From: Pirellulaceae bacterium
GTDB lineage: Bacteria > Planctomycetota > Planctomycetia > Pirellulales > Pirellulaceae
Assembly (NCBI GenBank): GCA_013002105.1
Contig: JABDKS010000909.1
Span: forward strand, 1 to 21,452
Direction: 5' to 3'
DNA: 21,452 nt
The position numbers and the translations under genes are program-made. The notes beneath the pieces are model-generated. The model did no database searches. It was not told the origin of the DNA and saw nothing but the letters and a program-made list of their open reading frames with translations. Below are positions 14,413-21,452 of the stretch, in pieces (position 1 is the stretch's first letter; each line of letters begins with the position of its first letter).

Positions 14413-15510
14413 TTAAGGCAAGAGTGTTTCGTCAGTCCTATCGTCGCCGGCGGCAGAACCTAAGGCACCCCAAAGTCCGAGCGGGCTGGCAACAGGACCG
14501 TCGGCAATTTGTTCATATGTCAACGGTGTCGATTGCGGCTCACCCGACTGTATGTCCTCCGTTGTGAATACGACGGCACCGTCGGCCATTAACACGTGCC
14601 CACCGCCGGCATGAAAACTGCCGACTGAATAGACGCCGTCGACTGCTTCGGTGCCGTTGACAGCACAACTGGGACTGTTGGGCGGCAGGACGGTGTTGAC
14701 CAATGAAAAACCGGCAGCACCATCGGCCCATCGCGTCCCACGTCCTTCGCTGCTCAGCGAAATTTCGCTGGCAAAGTGCGTTGTCCGTTGCGGATCACGC
14801 AATTCGTTACACAACCGTGGTTCTGATAGTAGGTCCGCCGACTGCTTGATTGCAAACTGGCCGAAGAGAGACAGGTCATTGGGAGTGCCGATTTCACCCA
14901 TCGCAATCGTGTTGCTTAAGCCATCTGTGACCAACGAAAAATTGGTGCTACGCAGGCATGCAAAAACACCTCGTGCGGCTGGTGGCCGGTGCACCTGCGT
15001 GACCATGTCGCCAATGCAAAATGCGTAGTTCGTCATTCCTAACTTGGTCGAATCGCTCGTCGCGCTGGGGCACCGGTAGGTGGGGATTTCTGCCGCCCAT
15101 GGGGTGTACTCGGCATGCCACGGCACCGGCCCCATTGGTGGGTAGTCTGATGTGGTCGCGACTGCCGGATTCGAGATTTGCTCCCACAAGGCTTGTTGTT
15201 CGATAAACGGCAACACGGCAACCAGTCCGCTCAATCGGTTCGCATTACCACCGCGCGATGTCGTGCCGCGGTCGGTACCACCCATCGCCATCGGGAGTTG
15301 TTTGTAGGCGGAATGGTAATTGTGCAGTCCCAGTCCAATCTGTTTGAAGTTGTTCGAGCAAGACATTCGTCTGGCCGCCTCCCTTGCACCCCGTGTCGCG
15401 GGCAGCATAAGTCCCAGCAATACGCCGATAATGACAATGACCAGGAGCAACTCGATCACAGTGAAGCCAACTCTGCGACACGCGGATTTGATGCCTGCGG
15501 AATTTGTCAT
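14413..15510 (-). CDS. DUF1559 prepilin-like protein with H-X9-DG C-terminal box
   Basis: The product has 365 residues. A type IV prepilin leader ends at Gly15, with RRVG|FTVIELLLVIVIIG and Glu20 at position +5 of the mature form. The conserved segment EAARRMSCSNNFKQIGLGLHNYH follows, then the DUF1559 domain with a C-terminal GSFHAGGGHVLMADGAV, in which His300 is followed by nine residues and DG (310-311). This family is hugely expanded in planctomycetes, and its members are thought to be pseudopilin-like surface or secretion proteins processed by a prepilin peptidase. Several Cys residues (51, and others) may form disulfides outside. The start overlaps the stop of the upstream DUF2306 gene in ATGA, suggesting coupled translation. 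Confidence 0.95.
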   Translation of the reverse strand: MTNSAGIKSACRRVGFTVIELLLVIVIIGVLLGLMLPATRGAREAARRMSCSNNFKQIGLGLHNYHSAYKQLPMAMGGTDRGTTSRGGNANRLSGLVAVLPFIEQQALWEQISNPAVATTSDYPPMGPVPWHAEYTPWAAEIPTYRCPSATSDSTKLGMTNYAFCIGDMVTQVHRPPAARGVFACLRSTNFSLVTDGLSNTIAMGEIGTPNDLSLFGQFAIKQSADLLSEPRLCNELRDPQRTTHFASEISLSSEGRGTRWADGAAGFSLVNTVLPPNSPSCAVNGTEAVDGVYSVGSFHAGGGHVLMADGAVVFTTEDIQSGEPQSTPLTYEQIADGPVASPLGLWGALGSAAGDDRTDETLLP

Positions 15511-16265
15511 CGAACTGTCTCGTTTAAGGTCGCGGTGATGTTTGTGTCGATCGCCGAATGGTTCGGCCTGGCTTGGTAGTGCAGATAAGCTTCATAGGCG
15601 ATCAACAGTAAAATCCAACTGCACCAAGCATTCAGTTGGTAGGTCAAATCTGATTCGTGATTTGTGATGATCGCTGCCCCAGAAATCAATCGCAGCATCA
15701 ATGGCGCACATAGCAACAGAAAACATCGTGTTGCCCATTGCCGGTGCGATCGAAAAGACCGTCGCCGCGCTTGGAACACCGCTATCACGGCGCACAGAGC
15801 CGTGGCCGAGGAATGCGTCGCGAACCCCCAGGCGGCAATCGCACCCGTGTAAGCTTGCGTTGCCATCACCAGACCACTGGGCGCAACAGCGAAAACGACA
15901 ATCGTTAACTGTATTCGACCCACTGCGCGATGGATGCGACGTAGTGAAGTCTTGCCGCCAGTAAACATCAGAAAGCACCCGGTCAGCAGCGCGACAGGTG
16001 CAGCAATGATGTGAGTATAGAAAGCGACACGATAAAGTCCGATGAAGGTAGGTCGGCGCCCGATCAAGAAGTCCGACTCATCGAAATTGGCCGGAAAATA
16101 CCAGCGATATTCATTTAAGATTTCAAAGAAGACTTCCGCAAAGAGTACTGCGACAGCAGCGATCGCGATTCGTTTCAACAGATCTACACGCTGCATCTGG
16201 GGCGTGGTTGGAGATTCGGCAGATGCAAAGCTGCGTAGTTCGTCGCGCACGGGATCAACAGCCAT
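15507..16265 (-). CDS. DUF2306 family multi-pass membrane protein
   Basis: The product has 252 residues with about seven hydrophobic segments after a polar N-terminal tail of about 30 residues. The family pattern is visible: FYTHIIAAPVALLTGCFLMF, then the short basic loop SLRRIHRAVGRIQ, an HSSATALCAVIAVFQARRRSFRSHRQWATRCF segment, and a final helix with SWILLLIAYEAYLHY. The His residues in the helix 2/3 region and the HRxxGR loop recall heme-binding or ferric-reductase-like membrane proteins, but this is only resemblance; DUF2306 has no proven function. Its stop overlaps the DUF1559 prepilin start. Upstream is an unrelated membrane protein, 88 nt away. Confidence 0.82.
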   Translation of the reverse strand: MAVDPVRDELRSFASAESPTTPQMQRVDLLKRIAIAAVAVLFAEVFFEILNEYRWYFPANFDESDFLIGRRPTFIGLYRVAFYTHIIAAPVALLTGCFLMFTGGKTSLRRIHRAVGRIQLTIVVFAVAPSGLVMATQAYTGAIAAWGFATHSSATALCAVIAVFQARRRSFRSHRQWATRCFLLLCAPLMLRLISGAAIITNHESDLTYQLNAWCSWILLLIAYEAYLHYQARPNHSAIDTNITATLNETVR

Positions 16266-16353
16266 CGGCGGCCTCGTCTGAAGCTGGGAAACAAACGCAC
16301 CTGATTTGCGAAGTCGTTTCGATCGTTCTGTTGCTACAACGCGTCATTGCAGA

Positions 16354-17091
16354 TTAGCTTTCGCGGTAGGGCGAGGGATGGCTTCGGAAATAGCTCAGTA
16401 GAATCCAAGTGGATATCGCCAACGCGCCGAGTGCACTTTGCGGCGTCCAGCATAGAAATACGCCCATCAGCACTTTGTCGAACTCCATCCCCAAGGCAAT
16501 CCCAACGGCGATAGCAACTGCGATCAAGCAAACGGTGGCCGGAATGATGATCGCGACACGCTTTTGCCAAGAGATGCGCCGAGGCAGAAACGCGATGGCA
16601 ACAAGAAAGGTCGGGCCGGCGGCGTAGATTGCGATCAACGTTTCGGGTCTCGCCGCATAGTTGTTTGCCAACATCGCCACAACCGCGACAAGAGTCGTGG
16701 TGATCAACAAACTGCGGAGCGTAAATTGAATCGGTTGCAGATGATCGGTAGGCGAATGGTCGTGCATGCTCGCCATCATCACATTCAATGGCGTGGATTT
16801 TGATGCAGCGAATGTGCCGACGATCGCGCCGATAAATGTTGCGAACAGTAGATTTAAACCAAGCATGGGATAGTCAACAAACATTCCCCCGTAAGTCTGG
16901 CCGTCCTCCCAAACGACCAAGGGGAAACCGAGCGATTCGCGTCCGGTAGAATGATCGCCTACCAAGCTGCCCCAATGTTCCGATCGTAAGAAATAAGAAA
17001 TGGCATTGATCATTGCCATCGTCAACATTCCGACTGCGGTACCTCGGACGAACCATTGCAGCTTCGAATCGCCGGCCATACCTTCGTTCAT
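16354..17091 (-). CDS. Unknown membrane protein with LRSLL segment
   Basis: The product has 245 residues and about six hydrophobic segments: one near the N-terminus (about 17-35), one around 75-95, and four in the second half. The middle carries IQFTLRSLLITTTLVAVVAM, a segment (roughly FsLRtLLlattlvA) seen at the start of many planctomycete membrane proteins of unknown role. Here it is internal, after about 120 residues, which suggests a fusion of two membrane modules. A loop with His/Asp residues (MASMHDHSPTDHLQ) precedes it. ATG 17091 or ATG 17079 could be the start. No function can be given. It lies 55 nt after the symporter gene, on the same strand. Confidence 0.75.
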   Translation of the reverse strand: MNEGMAGDSKLQWFVRGTAVGMLTMAMINAISYFLRSEHWGSLVGDHSTGRESLGFPLVVWEDGQTYGGMFVDYPMLGLNLLFATFIGAIVGTFAASKSTPLNVMMASMHDHSPTDHLQPIQFTLRSLLITTTLVAVVAMLANNYAARPETLIAIYAAGPTFLVAIAFLPRRISWQKRVAIIIPATVCLIAVAIAVGIALGMEFDKVLMGVFLCWTPQSALGALAISTWILLSYFRSHPSPYRES

Positions 17092-17146
17092 GTCGTACCA
17101 TCGGCGATCGTGGAGGGGTGAATCGTCAACACGTCGTGCCGTTTAA

Positions 17147-18511
17147 TCATTCTACGCCCTGTGCGGCGGATGGTTCGGGCGGGAGTGTCTTTTCCACTAC
17201 TGCTGCACCAACGCTGTCGCCGAACGTGTTGACTGCGGTACGAAAGCGATCCAACAACCAGTCAACGGTCAGAATCAATCCGATGTATTCGACGGGCAGG
17301 CCGACGGCGTTGAGAACGATCAACATCGTCACCAATCCGGCTTCTGGGATTCCGGCTGCGCCAATGGCCGCCAAGGTAGCGGTAACCGCAATTGTCAATT
17401 GTTGCATCATGTCCAGGTCAATGCCGATGGCTTGCGCAATAAATATCGCTGCGGCAGCCTCGTACAGCGCGGTCCCGTCCATGTTGATCGTCGCACCCAA
17501 CGGGATGACAAATTCGCTCGATCGTTTGGAGATGCCCGCTTGTTCGGTGCATTCCATCGTCACGGGTAGCGTCGCGGACGAACTGGCAGTGGAAAACGCA
17601 GTCAGTAGGGCCTGCGACATTTGCATCATGAATCGATAAGGATTTTCTCGACGTACGATCCAGAAAATGAGCGGTAAGACTAGTAATGCGTGAATGCCCA
17701 GCCCGATCACGACGGTTCCGAAATACCAACCAATTTGCGAAAGCTCTTCCAGGAATTTTCCCTCGGCTTGTGCTTTGCCGAATCTGGCGGCGACTAAACA
17801 AAAGATGCCAAGCGGTGCGACCTTCATTAGCACCAAAACGAACTGCATCAACGCCCTGTTTGCTTGATGAATCAAGTTGGTGATGCTGGAAACTTCTTCG
17901 TGCATCGTCGTCAGCATTGCTCCAAAGATGATCGCAAAGATAATGATCGGCAGCAGCTGAGTCTCTGCGGCCGATACGAACAAGTTGTCCGTCACGAGCA
18001 TTAGCAGCAGGTTTTTGAAGATAGTCCCGATACTTGGTTCTGACGCCTCACCACTGGGTAGGTCGCGAAATACGCTGGTAACTTCGTTTTTGGTCAGGCC
18101 CGTCAATTTCATCAACGACTCGGTCATCGTCTCTTTTGGAGAACCGATGACAGTGCCCGAATATTCCTCCAGTACCGACGGGTCGACGGTTCCGACACCA
18201 GGCTGGATCACGTTGACAACTGCCAGACCAATCAGGACTGCGAGCACGGTTGTGCAAAGGTAGAATCCGACCGCGGCGGCACCGGGTTTGCCCAGTTTTC
18301 GAACATCCCCCAGCCCGAGGATGCCGCTCAGCACAGACGTGAAAACCAGGGGAACCACAATCATTTTGAGCAGTCGCAAGAATATCTCGCCACCGACTTC
18401 GAGCGACTCTGCGACGTGTGGCGCCGCGAGTGCCAGCGCCACGGCGGCAACAATCGCCGCGCAGATGAAATAGGTCAGATAAGATCCGTGCGATTTGGAT
18501 TCACCGGGCAT
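17147..18511 (-). CDS. DAACS-family sodium/proton:acidic amino acid or dicarboxylate symporter
   Basis: The product has 454 residues, normal for GltP/GltT/DctA relatives. Hairpin-1 has the serine-rich FSTASSSATLPVTM (306-319). NMDGTA (343-348) marks TM7, GAAGIPEAG (384-392) hairpin-2, and DWLLDRFRTAVNTFGD (417-432) TM8. In TM8, Asp421, Arg424 and Asn428 align with the Asp394, Arg397 and Asn401 positions of GltPh; the Arg binds the side-chain carboxylate, so an acidic substrate (aspartate, glutamate or a C4 dicarboxylate) is favoured over neutral ones. About 50 polar residues (105-160) lie between the early helices. It is an inner-membrane trimer by family. It sits 125 nt after the 2-hydroxyacid dehydrogenase gene on the same strand. 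Confidence 0.93.
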   Translation of the reverse strand: MPGESKSHGSYLTYFICAAIVAAVALALAAPHVAESLEVGGEIFLRLLKMIVVPLVFTSVLSGILGLGDVRKLGKPGAAAVGFYLCTTVLAVLIGLAVVNVIQPGVGTVDPSVLEEYSGTVIGSPKETMTESLMKLTGLTKNEVTSVFRDLPSGEASEPSIGTIFKNLLLMLVTDNLFVSAAETQLLPIIIFAIIFGAMLTTMHEEVSSITNLIHQANRALMQFVLVLMKVAPLGIFCLVAARFGKAQAEGKFLEELSQIGWYFGTVVIGLGIHALLVLPLIFWIVRRENPYRFMMQMSQALLTAFSTASSSATLPVTMECTEQAGISKRSSEFVIPLGATINMDGTALYEAAAAIFIAQAIGIDLDMMQQLTIAVTATLAAIGAAGIPEAGLVTMLIVLNAVGLPVEYIGLILTVDWLLDRFRTAVNTFGDSVGAAVVEKTLPPEPSAAQGVE

Positions 18512-18636
18512 GGCAGAATTCGACAGAGGGCAATGAACGGGGGGAAGTTCGTTGCAATTTAACGAGTCGATACGCGGCGTAGGATCGCGGAACGTATTTT
18601 CCTGATGGCAGAGACACGATCCGGGCGTTGCAAAAT

Positions 18637-19623
18637 CTAATTAATCACGTTTCTCAAGGGGACGCCTGCGAATGCTCGACGGCACGCTTCGGCTCCCTTG
18701 GCTCGCATGTCGGTTAGGCCTTCTTCGCAGTAAAACGCCGAATGGGGATTCACGATCAGGCGTTTGTACGCGGGATGATCTGGATCTCGCCAGGCGACCA
18801 GTAGAGGATTGTCGTCACTTGGTGGTTCGTCGGCCAGCACATCAATGGCGGCTCCTGCGAGTTGCCCACTCGCGATTGCATCTGGGATCGCAGTTGTATC
18901 GACGACATCGCCCCGCGATGTATTGATCAGATAACTGCCGTGCGGCATCCAAGCGAGCGTTTCTGCATTGACCATTTGCTTGGTGTCGTTCGTCAATGGG
19001 CAATGAGCACTCAGGATGTATGAATCGGCCATCAATTCCCGAAGTGATTCTACTCGTGTGCACCCAAGTGCTTTGTCGTAACCGTCAGGTTTCAGCGGGT
19101 CGTAAAAACGCACGTCCATTCCCAACGACAACGCACGACGAGCGGTCGCGATCCCGATTCGACCAAATCCGATAATCCCAAACACGCGTCCTCGGAGTCG
19201 ACGCAATGGTTTTGCAACGTGATACATCCAGGGATCAGTCTTCGATCGCATCTGGGTGTTGTAGAGGTGGATGCCGCGGGCGAGCGCCAATGCCATGCCG
19301 ATTGCTGAATCAGCAACTTCTTCTGTTCCATAATCCGGCACGTTCGCAACAGGAATCCCACGATCTCGGGCAAATGCATGGTCGACGTTGTCAAATCCAG
19401 CGCCGCAACGCACAATCAGTTGGCAATTCCTTAGGCGCTCGATTGTGGTTCGCGTGATCGACAGGTTGTGGTAGAGCATGATCGCGTCGGCGTCTTCGAC
19501 TTTTCCGGCGAGATCCTTTTCGTCATAAGCGTCCAACGCGTCGACTTGAGCGACTCCGGCTAGAATCTCACGTTCCACATTCAGCGGTTCGGTGATAAAG
19601 TCTGCCACGACGACGCGTTTCAT
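18637..19623 (-). CDS. D-2-hydroxyacid dehydrogenase, CtBP-like
   Basis: The product has 328 residues. The catalytic domain includes CGAGFDNVD (73-81) and VPDYGTEEVADSAIG. The NAD-binding domain has FGIIGFGRIG (148-157) and an acidic Asp175 (FYDP), favouring NAD over NADP. The catalytic triad is Arg237 (NTSRGDVVD), Glu266 (DVLADEPP) and His294 (NPHSAFYCEEG). The C-terminal HSAFYCEEGLTDMR form is typical of the C-terminal-binding-protein branch of this family rather than of SerA. The reaction would be reversible reduction of a 2-oxo acid to a D-2-hydroxy acid; the exact acid is unknown. It is divergent from the RraA-like gene across 88 bp, which suggests shared control and a shared pathway. 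Confidence 0.92.
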   Translation of the reverse strand: MKRVVVADFITEPLNVEREILAGVAQVDALDAYDEKDLAGKVEDADAIMLYHNLSITRTTIERLRNCQLIVRCGAGFDNVDHAFARDRGIPVANVPDYGTEEVADSAIGMALALARGIHLYNTQMRSKTDPWMYHVAKPLRRLRGRVFGIIGFGRIGIATARRALSLGMDVRFYDPLKPDGYDKALGCTRVESLRELMADSYILSAHCPLTNDTKQMVNAETLAWMPHGSYLINTSRGDVVDTTAIPDAIASGQLAGAAIDVLADEPPSDDNPLLVAWRDPDHPAYKRLIVNPHSAFYCEEGLTDMRAKGAEACRRAFAGVPLRNVIN

Positions 19624-19711
19624 TGCAATTCATTCAGTCGGTGGATTGAGGTAGGCTTGCGCGAATGGTCGCACGAGTGATGGATGCCAACTTTAGGAGA
19701 GGGACGAGTCA

Positions 19712-20455
19712 ATGTCACTGACCCATGCGGATTTACTGAAGCTGAAGCGTTGGAATACACCGACGATCTACAACGGCTGGGAACAAATTACCGAACAAAA
19801 CATTGCCGCTGACGCGTTTAATCTGGAAGAAACACGCGATTTTATGCCACAAATGGGTCCGATGGTCGGCTACGCGGTAACGGTTGTGATCGAACCCTCC
19901 AATGCGTCACATCGAAGTAACACGTCATGTTGGTCGGACTATCGCAACTACGTCGCGCAAAGGCCCGGACCAAAGATCGTCGTCGTGCAAGACAATGACA
20001 AACCGGCGGTGCTGGGATCGTTTTGGGGTGAAGTGAACAGCAACGTGCATCGAGCGTTGGGTTGCGTGGGGACAATCACCGATGGAGCGATTCGCGATGT
20101 TGACGAAATGACAAATGCCGGCTTTAAAGCGCTGGCTCGTCGGTTATGCGTCGGCCACGCCCATGTTTGCCCGGTTCGCTGGGACTGCGAGATCAACGTT
20201 TTCGGCCGCACCATACTGCCGGGGCAATTGATCCACGCGGATCAACATGGTTTTTTAGCGGTTGACCAGCGAGACGAGCAATGTCTGCTCGATGCCGCGA
20301 TATTCATGGACAACAACGAGTGTGAAACGGTGATCGCGGCGGCACGCAGCTTTGCAGGCTTGGACTCGAAACAAGCGGTTGAAAGAATCAATTCGGCCGG
20401 ACTGGAATTCAGCCGAGCGACGAAAGAAAAGTTTCGGCGTGAGGGCGAATTTTGA
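19712..20455 (+). CDS. RraA-like / 4-hydroxy-4-methyl-2-oxoglutarate aldolase-type protein
   Basis: The product has 247 residues. The family motif G-x4-D-G-x-x-R-D appears as GTITDGAIRDVDEM (120-133, with Asp124, Arg128 and Asp129), preceded by FWGEVNSNVHRALG (104-117, with Gly106-Glu107). The barrel end has PGQLIHADQHGFLAV (170-184). These are the metal- and pyruvate-binding elements of class II HMG/CHA aldolases, which split 4-hydroxy-4-methyl- or 4-carboxy-4-hydroxy-2-oxo acids into pyruvate plus an oxo acid; RraA relatives lack the activity and bind RNase E. The longer size and complete motif favour an aldolase-like enzyme. ATG 19712 has AGGAGAGG at 19695-19702. It is divergent from the 2-hydroxyacid dehydrogenase gene, and the gamma-carboxylase-like gene follows 72 nt later. 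Confidence 0.87.
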   Translation: MSLTHADLLKLKRWNTPTIYNGWEQITEQNIAADAFNLEETRDFMPQMGPMVGYAVTVVIEPSNASHRSNTSCWSDYRNYVAQRPGPKIVVVQDNDKPAVLGSFWGEVNSNVHRALGCVGTITDGAIRDVDEMTNAGFKALARRLCVGHAHVCPVRWDCEINVFGRTILPGQLIHADQHGFLAVDQRDEQCLLDAAIFMDNNECETVIAAARSFAGLDSKQAVERINSAGLEFSRATKEKFRREGEF

Positions 20456-20484
20456 CGGCCATTTACGTGCGACTAGCAACTAAG

Positions 20485-20503
20485 CAACCGTGTGTTACGG
20501 TTG
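20485..20503 (+). terminator. Hairpin after the RraA-like gene
   Basis: CAACCGT, loop GTGTT, ACGGTTG gives a perfect 7-bp stem, extendable by G-U and A-T pairs, 30 bases after the stop at 20455. No T-run follows, so it may be an attenuator, an RNA-stability element or a weak terminator before the next gene. Confidence 0.35.
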
Positions 20504-20527
20504 TTCACCTGTCTTCCATGTACTGAT

Positions 20528-21452
20528 ATGACTGAATTGTCGAAACCGATGTCGCGACGTGAAGGGATTCACCAACAGATGTTCGAGCGTGCGGATTCAA
20601 CGATCGTAGCCGTCGTCCGTATCGTCACAGGTATCGCAATTTTTTTGTGGGCCTGCAGTTACACCAAAATGGTGCCATACGATTCCCAGTGGCTACCTGT
20701 CTATGACCCTGTCTTTTTGAAGCCTCGTATTCTGTTTAAGTATGCAGGGTTTGAATGGGTACAGCTTTGGCCGGGTAACGGGATCTACTGGCACTTCCTA
20801 ATCACAAAAGTCGCCGCGGTCTTTTTGGTGATCGGCTTTTTGTCGCGGCTTTCAGCTGCGATTCTGTGTGCGTCGATCGCTTATGTGATGTTAGTCGAAC
20901 GCCAGATCTACCTGAACCACTACTACTTACTAGCCTGCGTCGCTGGGTTGCTGGTTTTTTTGCCAGCGGGACGCAGATGGTCGATTGACTCGGTCATTGG
21001 AATCGAACCGAGGCGAACGACGATCGCCAATTGGCAGTTGTGGTTGTTGCGTTTCCAACTAGGAATGCCGTATGTATTTGGCGCGATTGCCAAACTGGAT
21101 TCGGATTGGTTCGCCGGGGCACCGGGACGAATACTCTTGGAGAGTCGATCCGATCTATGGTTGGTCGATGCTTACCTGAAGATGCCAGGGGCTGTCGTTG
21201 CATTCGCAGTGGGTGGGTTTCTCTACGATTTGTTGGTCGTGCCGATGTTGCTTTGGCACCGTACCCGCATGGTCGCTGTGTTGATGTCGATCGTTTTTCA
21301 CGTAACCAATTCGCAGCTGTTTGTGATCGGGATCTTTCCCTGGTTCATGCTTGCAACATTGATCGTTTTCTTTCCTCCCGATACCGCGCCCAGGCTATTT
21401 CGCTGGATCAGTTCAAAGTACACCGACGAACCGTTGACGTATGACGAAGCGG
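20528..21452 (+). CDS. Vitamin K-dependent gamma-carboxylase-like (HTTM) membrane protein, 3' end cut off
   Basis: The frame starts at ATG 20528 and stays open to the window end (308 codons), so the C-terminus is missing. It has several membrane segments (about 27-45, 90-125, 128-147, 173-187, 222-243 and 247-282). Signatures shared with vertebrate gamma-glutamyl carboxylase are LNHYYLLACVAGLLVFLPAG (129-148), FQLGMPYVFGAIAKLDSDW (176-194), whose Lys189 aligns with the catalytic base Lys218 of human GGCX, and FHVTNSQLFVIGIFPWFMLA (257-276). Known relatives couple vitamin K hydroquinone epoxidation to Glu carboxylation, but bacterial homologues are largely untested and some may only epoxidise. 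Planctomycetes make menaquinone, a possible cofactor source. No ribosome site is obvious. The gene lies 72 nt after the RraA-like gene. Confidence 0.88.
   Translation, partial: MTELSKPMSRREGIHQQMFERADSTIVAVVRIVTGIAIFLWACSYTKMVPYDSQWLPVYDPVFLKPRILFKYAGFEWVQLWPGNGIYWHFLITKVAAVFLVIGFLSRLSAAILCASIAYVMLVERQIYLNHYYLLACVAGLLVFLPAGRRWSIDSVIGIEPRRTTIANWQLWLLRFQLGMPYVFGAIAKLDSDWFAGAPGRILLESRSDLWLVDAYLKMPGAVVAFAVGGFLYDLLVVPMLLWHRTRMVAVLMSIVFHVTNSQLFVIGIFPWFMLATLIVFFPPDTAPRLFRWISSKYTDEPLTYDEA

Noticed and set aside
17013..17639. 208-codon plus-strand frame opposite the symporter
   Set aside because: It is the antisense shadow of a symporter whose motifs are all present; low-complexity Ala/Ser/Asn content.

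Overview
The window looks like a chromosomal segment of a planctomycete, most likely a Pirellulaceae member close to Rhodopirellula. The evidence is the gene families: a prepilin-like DUF1559 protein with its C-terminal H-X9-DG box, a Tat-exported Gfo/Idh/MocA oxidoreductase, a secreted sulfatase, a PQQ-type propeller protein with a DPF-repeat tail, a membrane protein carrying an 'LRSLL' segment, and a remnant of the planctomycete 'LExRxLLAG' export leader. I find 14 complete genes, two genes cut by the window ends and one probable gene remnant. No rRNA, tRNA, CRISPR array or transposase gene was seen.

Layout. 2-1516 (+): 3' part of a beta-propeller protein. It is followed by a terminator-like hairpin and an intergenic stretch with a striking 23-bp inverted repeat and a diverged copy of one arm. 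2020-3270 (+): Glu/Leu/Phe/Val-type dehydrogenase, convergent with 3330-4229 (-), a MerR-type regulator with a CarH/LitR-like cobalamin-binding architecture whose key histidines are replaced. Divergent from it is a run of three genes (4502-7452, +): a sigma-70 family factor, an SRPBCC plus SDR (TIGR01777/YfcH-like) fusion protein, and a small membrane protein. 7453-8802 is almost gene-free and seems partly decayed. 8803-10269 (+): sulfatase, convergent with 10307-11608 (-), a TlpA-like thioredoxin. Then comes a long minus-strand block: oxidoreductase (11891-13390), DUF3445 heme-dependent N-demethylase-like protein (13434-14288), DUF1559 prepilin (14413-15510), DUF2306 membrane protein (15507-16265), unknown membrane protein (16354-17091), DAACS symporter (17147-18511) and CtBP-like hydroxyacid dehydrogenase (18637-19623). 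Divergent on the plus strand are an RraA/HMG-aldolase-like protein (19712-20455) and a vitamin K-dependent gamma-carboxylase homologue that runs off the end (20528-21452).

The most interesting part is 3330-7452. The regulator and the sigma-factor operon face each other across 272 bp. Each side has a recognisable -35/-10 pair with 17-bp spacing. The same 12-base element, ACGTTCAAAACG, follows each -10 in the same transcript orientation and at exactly the same distance. This looks like a duplicated promoter-operator unit that would give a co-regulated, probably autoregulated, stress- or light-type switch. The regulator has lost the residues that bind and photosense B12 in CarH, so its signal is unclear.

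A second theme, at 17147-20455, is transport and turnover of small acids: an acidic amino acid or dicarboxylate symporter, a 2-hydroxyacid dehydrogenase and an oxo-acid aldolase-like protein. This link is inferred from families and adjacency only.
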